Shown piece after piece: positions 35,505 through 44,234 of a stretch of DNA of 64,000 nt; the first letter of the stretch is position 1, and every line of letters begins with the position of its first letter. The stretch is from Cinclus cinclus (lineage: Eukaryota; Chordata; Aves; Passeriformes; Cinclidae), in the NCBI RefSeq assembly GCF_963662255.1, contig NW_026912192.1, positions 992,001 to 1,056,000 on the forward strand, read 5' to 3'. The notes below the pieces were generated by a model. It made no database searches, was not told the origin of the DNA, and saw only the letters and a program-made list of their open reading frames with translations. A program made the translations under genes and the position numbers.

Positions 35505-37901
35505 TCATACCCACTTATAGGTAGCATCTCTGCCTTGGTGACCTGAGGCATCGTGGGCCCATCGAGCCAGGAACAACTCTCCTTTGTGTTGCCAGTCTAA
35601 GTCTATCTGTGACACCTCTATCCTTGCAGCCTGATCTACTTGCTCATTGTGTTGGTGCTCCTCATTAGCCCGACTCTTGGGGACATGGGCATCTACATGA
35701 TGGACCTTTACGGGTAGCTTCTCTACCCGACTGGCAATGTCTTTCCACTCATCAGCAGCCCAGATTGGCTTTCCCCTACGTTGCCAGTTAGCTTTTTTCC
35801 ATCTTTCCAGCCAGCCCCACAGAGCATTGGCTACCATCCATGAATCAGTGTAAAGGTAAAGCTTTGGCCACTTCTCTCTTTCAGCAATGTCCAGGGCCAG
35901 CTGAACAGCTTTGAGTTCAGCAAGTTGACTTGATCCACCTTCTCCTTCAGTAGCTTGTGCAACCTGTCGTGTGCGGCTCCATACGGCTGCTTTCCACTTC
36001 CGGTTCATCCCCACGATGCGACAGGAACCGTCAGTGAAAAGAGCGTAGCGAGTTTCATCTGCTGGCAGTTGGTTGTATGGCGGGGCTTCATCAGCCCGGG
36101 TCACTTGTTCTTGCTCCTCTTCATCGGCAAGACCAAAATTTTCACCTTCTGGCCAGTTTGTAATTATTTCCAAAATCCCAGGGCGATTTGGGTTTCCGAT
36201 ACGGGCGCGCTGTGTGATGAGGGCAATCCACTTGCTCCATGTGGCATTGGTGGCGTGGTGGGTAGAGGGGACCTTCCCTTTAAACATCCACCCCAGCACT
36301 GGTAGTCGGGGTGCCAGGAGGAGCTGTGCTTCTGTGCCAATCACTTCTGAGGCAGCTTGAACTCCTTCATAAGCAGCCAAGATCTCATTCTCTGTTGGGG
36401 TGTAGTTGGCTTCAGATCCTCTGTAACTTCGACTCCAGAATCCCAGAGGTCGGCCTCGGGTCTCACCAGGTACCTTCTGCCAAAGGCTCCAGGACAAGCC
36501 CTTGTTCCCGGCTGCAGAGTAGAGCACATTCTTCACCTCTGGTCCCGTCCTGACTGGGCCGAGGGCTACAGCATGAGCGATCTCCTGCTTGATCTGGGCA
36601 AAGGCTTGCTGCTGCTCAGGGCCCCAGTGGAATTCGTTCTTCTTCCGGGTGACCAGGTAGAGAGGGCTCACGATCTGGCTGTACTCAGGAATGTGCATTC
36701 TCCAAAAGCCTATGGCACCTAGGAAAGCTTGTGTTTCCTTCTTGTTGGTTGGTGGAGACATCGCGGTGATCTTATTGATGACCTCAGTGGGGATTTGGCG
36801 CCGCCCGTCTTGCCACTTTACTCCCAGGAACTGGATCTCTCGGGCAGGACCTTTGACTTTGCTCCTCTTGATGGCAAAACCGGCTCCCAGCAGAATCTGG
36901 ATGATCTTTTCTCCTTTCTCAAATAATTCCATTGCCGTGTTCCCCCACACAATGATGTCATCAATGTATTGCAGATGTTCTGGAGCTTCACCCTTTTCCA
37001 GTGCAGCCTGGATCAGTCCATGGCAGATGGTGGGGCTGTGTTTCCACCCCTGGGGCAGTCGGTTCCAGGTGTACTGCACGCCCCTCCAGGTGAAAGCAAA
37101 CTGAGGCCTGCACTCTGCTGCCAGAGGAATGGAGAAAAATGCATTGGCAATGTCAATGGTGGCGTACCACTTTGCTGCCTTGGACTCCAGCGCGTACTGG
37201 AGTTCCAGCATGTCCGGCACGGCAGCGCTCAGCGGTGGAGTCACTTCATTCAATGCACGATAGTCCACAGTCAATCTCCATTCTCCATCAGACTTGCGCA
37301 CAGGCCAGATGGGGCTGTTGAAGGGTGAGTGGGTTCTGCTGACCACCCCTTGGCCCTCCAGCTCACGGATCATCTTGTGGATGGGGATCACGGCATCTCG
37401 ATTTTTCCTGTACTGCCGGTGGTGCACTGTGGAGGTGGCAATTGGCACTTGCTGCTCCTTCACCTTCAGGAGTCCCACTACAGATGGGTTCTCTGACAGT
37501 CCAAGCAAGGTGTTCAATTGCTTAATGTTTTCTGCCTCTACAGCAGCTATTCCAAAAGCCCACCTGAGTCCCTTTGGGTCTTTGTAATAGCCATTCCTCA
37601 GGAAGTCTATGCCTAGAATACACGGTGCCTCTGGGCCAGTCACAATTGGATGTTTCTGCCACTCTTTCCCAGTCAGGCTCACCTCAGCCTCCAGCAAAGT
37701 CAATTCCTGTGATCCCCCTGTCACCCCAGCAATAGAAACAGGCTCTTCCCCCACATGTTCTGATGGTATTAGGGTGACCTGTGAACCAGTATCAACTAAG
37801 GCCCTATGTTTTTGTGGCTCTGATGTGCCAGGCCATCGGATCCACACCGTCCAAAAGACCCAGTTTTCCCGTGCCTCTCCCTGGCTAGAGGCAGGGCCCC
37901 T
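35505..37901 (-). CDS. ERV protease-reverse transcriptase-RNase H polyprotein
   Basis: An open frame of about 780 residues from the first Met (37,847), open upstream to 37,901. In order: aspartic protease with DTGS at residues 19-22; reverse transcriptase with TVDYRALN, LPQGW and the catalytic YIDD at residues 294-297 (36,957-36,968); and RNase H with FTDGSC near residue 603, followed by an HHCC-like DAHVPKSRANEE region. The frame ends at TGA 35,505-35,507 directly before integrase. It shares its reading frame with the ORF upstream, from which only one TAG (37,902-37,904) separates it. The intact core motifs and length fit a recently active element. Confidence 0.93.
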   Translation of the reverse strand, partial: RGPASSQGEARENWVFWTVWIRWPGTSEPQKHRALVDTGSQVTLIPSEHVGEEPVSIAGVTGGSQELTLLEAEVSLTGKEWQKHPIVTGPEAPCILGIDFLRNGYYKDPKGLRWAFGIAAVEAENIKQLNTLLGLSENPSVVGLLKVKEQQVPIATSTVHHRQYRKNRDAVIPIHKMIRELEGQGVVSRTHSPFNSPIWPVRKSDGEWRLTVDYRALNEVTPPLSAAVPDMLELQYALESKAAKWYATIDIANAFFSIPLAAECRPQFAFTWRGVQYTWNRLPQGWKHSPTICHGLIQAALEKGEAPEHLQYIDDIIVWGNTAMELFEKGEKIIQILLGAGFAIKRSKVKGPAREIQFLGVKWQDGRRQIPTEVINKITAMSPPTNKKETQAFLGAIGFWRMHIPEYSQIVSPLYLVTRKKNEFHWGPEQQQAFAQIKQEIAHAVALGPVRTGPEVKNVLYSAAGNKGLSWSLWQKVPGETRGRPLGFWSRSYRGSEANYTPTENEILAAYEGVQAASEVIGTEAQLLLAPRLPVLGWMFKGKVPSTHHATNATWSKWIALITQRARIGNPNRPGILEIITNWPEGENFGLADEEEQEQVTRADEAPPYNQLPADETRYALFTDGSCRIVGMNRKWKAAVWSRTRQVAQATEGEGGSSQLAELKAVQLALDIAEREKWPKLYLYTDSWMVANALWGWLERWKKANWQRRGKPIWAADEWKDIASRVEKLPVKVHHVDAHVPKSRANEEHQHNEQVDQAARIEVSQIDLDWQHKGELFLARWAHDASGHQGRDATYKWV

Positions 37902-38264
37902 CTAGCACTGGTTATTATTTCCTTCCTGGGCATACATGTTGGAGGTTCCCTCAAGGGGATCTGACAAATCATCCTCCCTTTTGTAATACCCTGCATCTTG
38001 GTTATGGGAAGTTGAGGCTACCTTCACTTTAGTGGAGCTCCTTTGGTTAGTGTTTCCCTCCTTGAGTTGACGCACCCGTGCTGCCAGGGCAGAAGTGGGT
38101 TTCCCATCCCACCTCCTCATGTCTTCCCCATGGTCACGCAGAAAGAACCACAGGTCAGCTCGTGGGGTGTATCCTCTCTCCTTAGCTGGGGGACGTTGGG
38201 CTCTAACTCTGGGATCTGTGACTCGCACTGGTGCTGCATTGACCTTCCTCATCTCCTCCCTCAC
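37902..38264 (-). CDS. ERV gag C-terminal part, ending in an in-frame TAG before pol
   Basis: A 120-residue frame rich in Arg, Lys and Glu, ending NNNQC then TAG. It is in the same frame as pol. Upstream, the same frame continues past a TAG at about 38,289-38,291 into 38,522-38,289 (capsid-like, with MLWNLAHLGPSQYTTF). I see no CCHC zinc knuckle, which is unusual for a nucleocapsid end. Confidence 0.6.
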   Translation of the reverse strand: MREEMRKVNAAPVRVTDPRVRAQRPPAKERGYTPRADLWFFLRDHGEDMRRWDGKPTSALAARVRQLKEGNTNQRSSTKVKVASTSHNQDAGYYKREDDLSDPLEGTSNMYAQEGNNNQC

Positions 38265-38288
38265 CCCTCTTATCTCCTCCTTGAACTC

Positions 38289-38522
38289 CTATCTGAGTTC
38301 CCTAATCACGGCAGAGACCTGAGCCTGCATTGGGCCATTCATTATACTCTCAAAATTTCTGAGCTTATCGGCAACAGAACCCACTGTCTCGTGGTTGGTG
38401 TCAGCATTAATGGCTGCAATGAATGTGGTGTATTGAGATGGCCCCAGGTGTGCCAGATTCCACAACATCTGCCCTGTGCACCTGACCTTGTCGGGGTCAT
38501 TGTCGTTGTCCACCCGTCCCAA
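38289..38522 (-). pseudogene. ERV capsid-like gag segment, frame-shifted from the N-terminal part
   Basis: A 77-residue frame that overlaps the end of the upstream gag ORF by a few codons in another frame. The sequence around gggacgggtgg at about 38,515 looks like the indel site. It ends in a TAG, after which the same frame continues (EFKEEIRGVREEM). Confidence 0.6.
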
Positions 38523-39936
38523 AGAGTACTTCCAGTATTGCTACTTCTCTCAGCTGTTGGATCCCCTCCTCAGCGGTTTTCCAGCACATTCTATGGTGGT
38601 GCTCCTGCATTCTCTCTCTATGGACAAACCTCTCTCTTACACTCATTAAAAGCCGCTCCCAGAGGGAAAGGGGGCCTCGTTCCCTTACGAATATGTGATC
38701 CACACCTGAGTCTTGGGTTAGGGGTCCCAAATTCCTTGCCTCAGTACCATCCAGCTGCACACCTGTACCCATAAGGTCCCAGACCCGCAGTAACCACGTT
38801 GTAAAAGCCTCACGGCCCCTTCGTACAACATCCTTACGGAGATTACGGAGACTCTCGTATGACAGGGACTCTGTGACGATCTCAACCTCTGGCTCCCCTG
38901 CTGGTTGTGAGGGCCCTGCTTTCTGATCATTATTATCTAGGTGCTTTGTTTTCACCTTAGACTTTCTAGTTTCCACGGGGGCAACTGCTGCTGGCTGTGA
39001 GTGCCCTTGCAGTTCAGCTGGAGCCTGGAGAGATGTAACATTTGTGGGTTCCACTGCTGCACCATCAGGTTCTCCCTCTTTAAGGCAGAGGGAGAGTTTC
39101 TCAAGAGCTGGGGAAAGGTACTCCTTCAGCATTTGGCCCATCTCCTTCACTAGAAACCCCACCCACTCTGGATGGTTCCTTTCTGAGGTGAGCTCTGGGG
39201 CAGAATCAGGCTCAGGGGCAACATCCTTAGTCTCTGGGGCAGAATCCTTAGTCTCTGGGGCAGAATCCTTAGTCTCTGGGGCAGGGGCAGAGTCAGGCTC
39301 TGGGACAGAATCCTTAGTCTCTGGGGGAGAATCCTTAGTCTCTGGGGCAGGGGCAGGGTCAGGCTCTGGGGCAGAGTCCTTAGTCTCTGGGGCAGAGCCA
39401 GGCTCTGGGGCAGGGCCAGGCTCTGGGGCAGGATCCCTATTCCTTGGGGGACGTATCAGGGTTGTCATCCAAGTCAATCTCCCCTCATCTCGGAATGTTA
39501 AATAGAACAGGTTTACAAGGCCTATTAGCAATGTCAGCCACTGTATGATATCATTACTGCTTAGAAGAGATTTGAACCCCTCAAAAGCTGGTGGAGCAGA
39601 CCCAAAAAACTGTGTAAGGTGTTGGGACAAAATTTTCCCTGGTGTCATATCCTCACAGTATGTACCATTATTAAAGTAGCCCCAAAAACATACAGTTAGA
39701 GTGTGATAGCTCCGAATCCATGTGCCCACCTTCCAGAGGAAGTTAAAAATCCATGAATTTCTCATGTTATCAGCCCACAAAAGGAACTGGATAATAGTTA
39801 CAGCAGCCTGAGTTATAGGACCCATGTTCAAGTAAGGGATTGCAAATGGGAGAGATAGAGCTGTGGCCACATGGAGCCCAAACCACGGTAAGCTGGACAA
39901 CATGATGCCACCTAACACAAAACTGAGGTAACTCAA
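38497..39936 (-). CDS. ERV gag-like ORF with membrane segments and APETKDS repeats
   Basis: A 479-residue frame lies directly after the primer site, where gag belongs. The N-terminal ~60 residues are strongly hydrophobic (SFVLGGIMLSSLPWFG onward). A second hydrophobic segment (IIQWLTLLIGLVNLFYLTF) precedes a Pro/Glu-rich stretch with tandem APETKDS and PEPDSAPA units (DNA 39,195-39,440). The rest is charged, with a coiled-coil-like C-terminal end (MQEHHHRMCWKTAEEGIQQL). I see no N-terminal Gly for myristoylation; membrane anchoring may come from the hydrophobic segments instead. It could also be a captured or novel leader ORF. A frameshift breaks its link to the capsid-like segment. Confidence 0.7.
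   Translation of the reverse strand: MSYLSFVLGGIMLSSLPWFGLHVATALSLPFAIPYLNMGPITQAAVTIIQFLLWADNMRNSWIFNFLWKVGTWIRSYHTLTVCFWGYFNNGTYCEDMTPGKILSQHLTQFFGSAPPAFEGFKSLLSSNDIIQWLTLLIGLVNLFYLTFRDEGRLTWMTTLIRPPRNRDPAPEPGPAPEPGSAPETKDSAPEPDPAPAPETKDSPPETKDSVPEPDSAPAPETKDSAPETKDSAPETKDVAPEPDSAPELTSERNHPEWVGFLVKEMGQMLKEYLSPALEKLSLCLKEGEPDGAAVEPTNVTSLQAPAELQGHSQPAAVAPVETRKSKVKTKHLDNNDQKAGPSQPAGEPEVEIVTESLSYESLRNLRKDVVRRGREAFTTWLLRVWDLMGTGVQLDGTEARNLGPLTQDSGVDHIFVRERGPLSLWERLLMSVRERFVHRERMQEHHHRMCWKTAEEGIQQLREVAILEVLFGTGGQRQ
39195..39440 (-). repeat. In-frame 21-bp repeat encoding APETKDS
   Basis: The plus strand shows repeated ggcagaatccttagtctctgg-type units. Their length is a multiple of three, so the gag-like frame is kept open. 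Confidence 0.85.
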
Positions 39937-39979
39937 GAACTGTTATTCCTTTTTCACCCTTTTCTCTCAATGCCCTCGG

Positions 39980-39997
39980 GCCCCACGTTGGGCGCCA
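39980..39997 (-). promoter_or_regulatory. Primer-binding site, tRNA-Lys type
   Basis: Read on the minus strand it is TGGCGCCCAACGTGGGGC, the sequence complementary to the 3' end of tRNA-Lys(1,2) used by beta-type retroviruses. It lies 5 bp after the 5' LTR. Confidence 0.92.
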
Positions 39998-40002
39998 AAA
40001 TC

Positions 40003-40697
40003 TGTCCTGGTTTGAAGGACAGGTGTTTGCCAAGGAAAGCAGAAGCTTCCCCTTGGACTGAAAGAAAATATGATTCTTCCGATTATTATAATTTCGGAAT
40101 TAAGAGAGCTCTCAGGCAAAGATATGGGGGTAGGAATAACAGTTCTTTACTAGTATATTTAACAAGACAAACAAGAACAACAACAGCTATGAAATTACCC
40201 ACAAACAGAACAGTAACTCAGTCCCAGTGTTTTTTGGCTGCAGGCACCTTTTCCCTGAGCTGCAGTTCCCGGTGCTGGGGGCGGGTGGCTCCCGCAGAGC
40301 TGCAGGAGGGCTGGGGGTGATGGCAGAGCTGTCCCAGGGGGAGAGAGAGATGGAGAGAGAGCTCTCCGCTCACGGTGTCGGTCCCGGTGCTCAGTAGAGT
40401 GCTGGATGGTGGTAGTTCACAGCGAGAAGACAGCCGGGCAGGGTCCGATGGTGGTTTCCCGACGCTGGGATGGGACACAGACGGCGATCGTCCTTCTCGT
40501 CCGAACTCCGCGGGGGAAATGGGCCGAGGCCCAGCCTTCCTCTTCCTCTTCTGGCTGTTTGAATCTCGCAGGGCTTGCTTCTTCCCTCCCGTCCCCTCCC
40601 CCTTGTCACCAGGGCCCAGTCAACAGGTATCTTAGCATGACAATGGGGAAAATTCCACAGAGGGAAAAAAAAAAATAGAAAGAACTAACCCTCAACA
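40003..40697 (-). repeat. 5' LTR of the ERV (element sense minus)
   Basis: The LTR has TG...CA ends and a 695-bp length. The promoter side faces the minus strand. The flanking tggggttaaa resumes the host sequence seen intact at 25,656. Confidence 0.95.
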
Positions 40698-40865
40698 TGG
40701 GGTTAAAATAAAATGTTGAAGTAAGGCATGGATGGGGACATGTGGCGGACAAGGACATGGGTGAGGTCATGGATGGGGACGTGAGGGGACACAGCCTTTC
40801 ATGGAGACATAGACATGGATGGGGACACAGACCCAGCTGGGGACATGAAGGTACATGGACATGGG
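40698..40865. repeat. ggacatggatgggg-type minisatellite (unit B)
   Basis: After a short host segment, imperfect repeats of ggacatggatgggg and gacatgggtgg lead into the CYP4-like remnant. Corresponding repeats lie at 25,690-25,760 and 49,735-49,960. Confidence 0.75.
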
Positions 40866-40944
40866 TGGGGACACGAACTGGGACAGCATCAATGCCACCA
40901 GCACCTTCATCTCAGCCATGGCAAAGCACTGCCTAATGCAGTTC
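40866..40944 (-). pseudogene. CYP4-like: CYP4-type P450 last-exon remnant (unit B)
   Basis: After an acceptor (gtggcag) the minus strand encodes NCIRQCF, then in the +1 shifted or altered context the strongly CYP4-like AMAEMKVLVALMLSQF. The haem-loop Cys is present, but the Gly after CI is replaced (CIR). The exon then runs into minisatellite sequence. It is the best preserved of the three remnants, but too short and isolated to be functional. Confidence 0.7.
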
Positions 40945-41431
40945 CTGCCACCACATTCCCACCATCACTGCTGCAGTATCCCAGCTGAATGTCACCATCC
41001 ACCAGGGCGGGAGGGTTGTCGACAAGTTGTTGTCAGGGCTTGTTCAGTTGGTGACAAGGGGTGTGGAAGCAAGTGACAGCCACCACAGTGTACCAGGGCC
41101 ACCACCCTCAGGGGAGCCCAACCACCTCTGAGGACAGCGCAAATGTCAGTGCCACCAGCAGTGTCCCATGCAGGGTGTCACCAGTGGTGTCCTAGTGGCA
41201 GTGTCCCCACAGGTGTGGCAATGTTGTCCCCTGCTGTGTGTCCTGGTGGCACTGTGTCCCTTCCCCTCCATTTGTCCTCATCCTCCACTGTGGCCATTAC
41301 CTCTGTGTGTCCCTGTCCCCTTCCATGTGCCCCCATGTCTCCTCCTATGTTCCTGTCCTCCACCCCTGGTGGGGCCTGATCCTCCAAGGTCCCCAGCCCA
41401 TGTCCTGCAGAGTCTCCCTGTGTCCCTCAGG

Positions 41432-41897
41432 ATGTTTCCGTGGCTGCTCCTGGTGCTGAGTGTCTGCACCCACCCCAGCACACGTAGGGACACGCCATGA
41501 CAGTTATGACACCCCATGAAACCTTTTCTCCTTGGATTTTGGGTCTTCCCCCCTTATTTTGGATACTTTCTCCCTATTCTGGATACTTTATCCCCTATTT
41601 TGTGTCTTTCCCCCTCTTTTGAGTCTTTACCATTTATTTTGTTTCCTTTCCCCTTATTTTGCTTCCCTTCCTCATCTTTTGGATCCTTTCCCCCATTTTC
41701 CATCCTTTCCCCTAAATTCAGGCACCTTCTTGCTTCTGGTACGTTTTTGGGTGCCTTCCCCCTCCTCCAATCCTCTCCAACTTCTTAAACCTCCTCAGCC
41801 CCCACACAGGTTGCCCCCCAGGCATGTCCGCAGCTGTCCCATGCCACATGGACTGGGTGCTCGCCATCCTCGGCGCCCTTGAGTCTCCAGCCCGGGG
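41432..41897 (+). other. Possible secreted-protein fragment (unit B)
   Basis: An exon at 41,432-41,483 reads MFPWLLLVLSVCTHPST, a good signal-peptide core, with a donor after it. An acceptor at 41,820-41,821 leads to a block reading MSAAVPCHMDWVLAILGALE in phase. Unit A has the same two blocks (26,216-26,704). The intervening 41,520-41,720 is pyrimidine-rich. The product is unknown. Confidence 0.35.
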
Positions 41898-42235
41898 CAA
41901 CTCCCCCGGCACTGCCCCCAACAGCGGCACCCCCAAAACTCTGCCGTCTCGGAGCCGCCGAGCGGGTGCCTGGCCCTCGGCCCTGAACACAGAGCTCTGC
42001 CCGGGGGCTCCCGGGGAAAGGCGACGGCGCTCGGCAGAGGCCCCAGCCCGCCCAGCCCGCGGCAATTCCCCCGCATCGGGACAAAATCCTGCCCCGAAGG
42101 AGCCACTTGCAACGTCCGTCTGCGGCTCCTCCGTGCCCCGAAGATCCCGGCAGCTGCCCCGCGCTCGCCAGGCGCTACGGCTTCCGCAACCGGGCACAAT
42201 ATTCACTTCATGCAATCTTTGCTATCTCTGCTTAC
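41898..42235. other. CpG-rich segment, unassigned
   Basis: This block is richer in CpG than its neighbours and open on several frames on both strands. It replaces the sequence found at this point in unit A. I cannot tell a gene from a GC-rich repeat here. Confidence 0.4.
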
Positions 42236-42809
42236 AGGTGCAAAACCAGCTGCTGCTCAGACAGTCCCAGATCAGACTGAAGGGCTCCCACCCAAAATGC
42301 TGCATTCCGTTCTGACCCACCATTAAGAAATCCAAGAGCAAAACAGACAGCTCATTACAGAAAACCTTGCAAAATCACATCTGACAACATTTTGGTCCAA
42401 AATCGCAAATATGAACAGAAGCTGAGCAAGTCAGCAACGTTAGAAAACAAGCTTTGAGCATTGCGACTACAAGAGCTCAGGCAATGCATTTAATTGGAAT
42501 CAGGCCTCTCTTTCTGACATGTGAGCAATGCCATCCAATTTCCCAAACCAGGGAAATGGGGGGTCCTGGCAGCTGCCGCTTCACACGCAGCAATGACACA
42601 GAATAGGGCAGGGAGAGCAGCTGCCAAACTCCTACCTTCTACTTGCAATTAAGAACTTTTATTCTGATGTCTAATAAAGCAACGATTAATAGTCAAAAAG
42701 ACTAAAAATACCTGTACTAATTATAACACAACTAAGAATAACTGTACTATTGATAGTAATAATAGAGCTAATAGCGATAATAAGAATTAATCATGGTAAT
42801 AAAAACCCT
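42236..42809. other. Non-coding interval
   Basis: AT-rich sequence with short taata and aataat runs around 42,690-42,790. I see nothing further in it. Confidence 0.5.
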
Positions 42810-43870
42810 ACCACACTTATACTAGGTTTGCCAGGCCAGGTTTTGGTATGGGGGGTCTCTAGAAGCACCTTCTGTGAGAGGCTGCTGGAAGCACCTGCTC
42901 CTCCATGTCCTGCAGAGTCAACGCCAGCTGGCTCCAGGACGGACCAGCCGCTGGCCAAGGCTGGGCCAGGTAGAAATGGTGGGAACACCTTTGGGAAAAC
43001 AGACTGAAGAAAAGCAGTTCTCGTGCAGTTGTAACTGTGGCCAGGGAAGAGCAGGGCGAGAACATGAGAGGAACAACTGTGCACACAGCCAGGGCAGGGC
43101 AGGAGGAGGGGCAGGAGCTACTGCAGGTGCTGGAGCTGATTGCCCTGAGATTCTGTGGTGCAGTCCCTGGTGAGGCAGCTGGGCCCCTGCAGCCCATGGA
43201 GGGCACAGAGTGCAGAGGTGCACCTGCAGCGCCTGGAGGGGTCCATGCCAGAGCAGGGGGACGCCTGAGTGGAGGCTGTGACCCCATGAGAAACCCGTGC
43301 TGGAGCAGGGACCTGGCAGGGACCAGCAACCCGTGGAGAGAGAAGCCCACGCTGGAGCAGGGTCCTGGTAGGACTTGCGAGCCCATAGGAACGTGACCCA
43401 CATTGCAGCAGTTTATGAAGAACTGCTGTCCCTGAGATGAACTCACCTTGGAGAAGTTCATGGAGAAGCGTCTCAGGGAGGGACCCCATGGTGCAGCAGG
43501 GGAACGGCTCCTCTCCCTGAGCAGCAGCAGGAGAAACAACATGTGATGAACTGACCAGAACCCCCATTCCCCATCTCCCTGCACCCACTGGGGGAGGAGG
43601 CAGAGCTGGGAAAGAGGGAGGGATGGGCAGAAGATACAGTTATCTTACTTCTCACTCTCCTGGTCTGATTTGGAGAGCAGTTAATTCAATTAATATCACC
43701 AATTTCAGACCTGTTTCACCCATTGTGACATTTGCTAAGTGATATGTCCCAGTCCTTATCTCAACCCAGTAAGCCTTCATTCTGTTTTCTGTCTCCTGTC
43801 CGTATCTGGAGAGGAGTGAGAGAGCAGCTTTGGTGGGTGTCGGCCATCCAGCCAGGGTCATCTGACAACA
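42810..43870 (+). mobile_element. LTR-like or retrotransposon-derived repeat
   Basis: The internal phrases ctggagcagggacctggcagg and tttggtgggtgtcggccatccagccagggtcat, and the (c)ttatctcaaccc stretch, are typical of a dispersed avian LTR-type repeat I have seen in bird sequence. An AATTAA-like signal precedes the end, and the block closes with ctgacaaca. Boundaries are approximate, and the family name is not assigned. Confidence 0.5.
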
Positions 43871-44234
43871 CTTCCTTTCTCTCATTCTTTCTTTCTCTCT
43901 TTCTTTTCACAGGTCACTGTGAAGAGGTTGAGTGGTGCTTTGATGGAGGGAGTGAAGGTGGCAGGGAGCAGCAGGGACAGGAGCCACAGGGATGTGGCAC
44001 AGGCATCAGAAGGGCCCAGGCAGCTGGCAGGGGCTCTCCCCCTGGCCCAGCAGCAGCCCCGTGCTGTGCCCAAGGCGCTCCCACCAGGGGCTGGGCCCAG
44101 AGGCAGGGGGAGACTCCAGTCCCGGGGGCGGCGTCTCTGCCCGGATCCCCGTCCAGCCCAGCCTCCCCCGAGTGCGCAGTGACCGCTGGCACGGCTGCAC
44201 TGGACAGAGTGACCTGTGGGGACATTGAGAGCTG

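Larger units (their letters stand above)
33919..40697 (-). mobile_element. Nearly complete young endogenous retrovirus, env-less (6.8 kb)
   Basis: Direct LTRs of 694 and 695 bp flank, on the minus strand, a primer-binding site, a gag-like region, protease-RT-RNase H and integrase, and a polypurine tract. There is no env. The flank duplicates TGGGG: aactgggg sits on the left and tggggttaaa on the right, while copy A has aactggggttaaa intact. The LTRs differ at about four substitutions and one A-run length, so the insertion is recent. RT and integrase look class III (ERVL-like), yet the primer site fits tRNA-Lys, so the class is uncertain. The gag region carries a frameshift and a stop, so it is not autonomous as it stands. 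Confidence 0.96.

Noticed and set aside
39044..39505. Plus-strand frame over the 21-bp repeats in the ERV
   Set aside because: It is the antisense of the repeat region in the gag-like ORF; element signals (primer site, polypurine tract, pol) all place sense on the minus strand.
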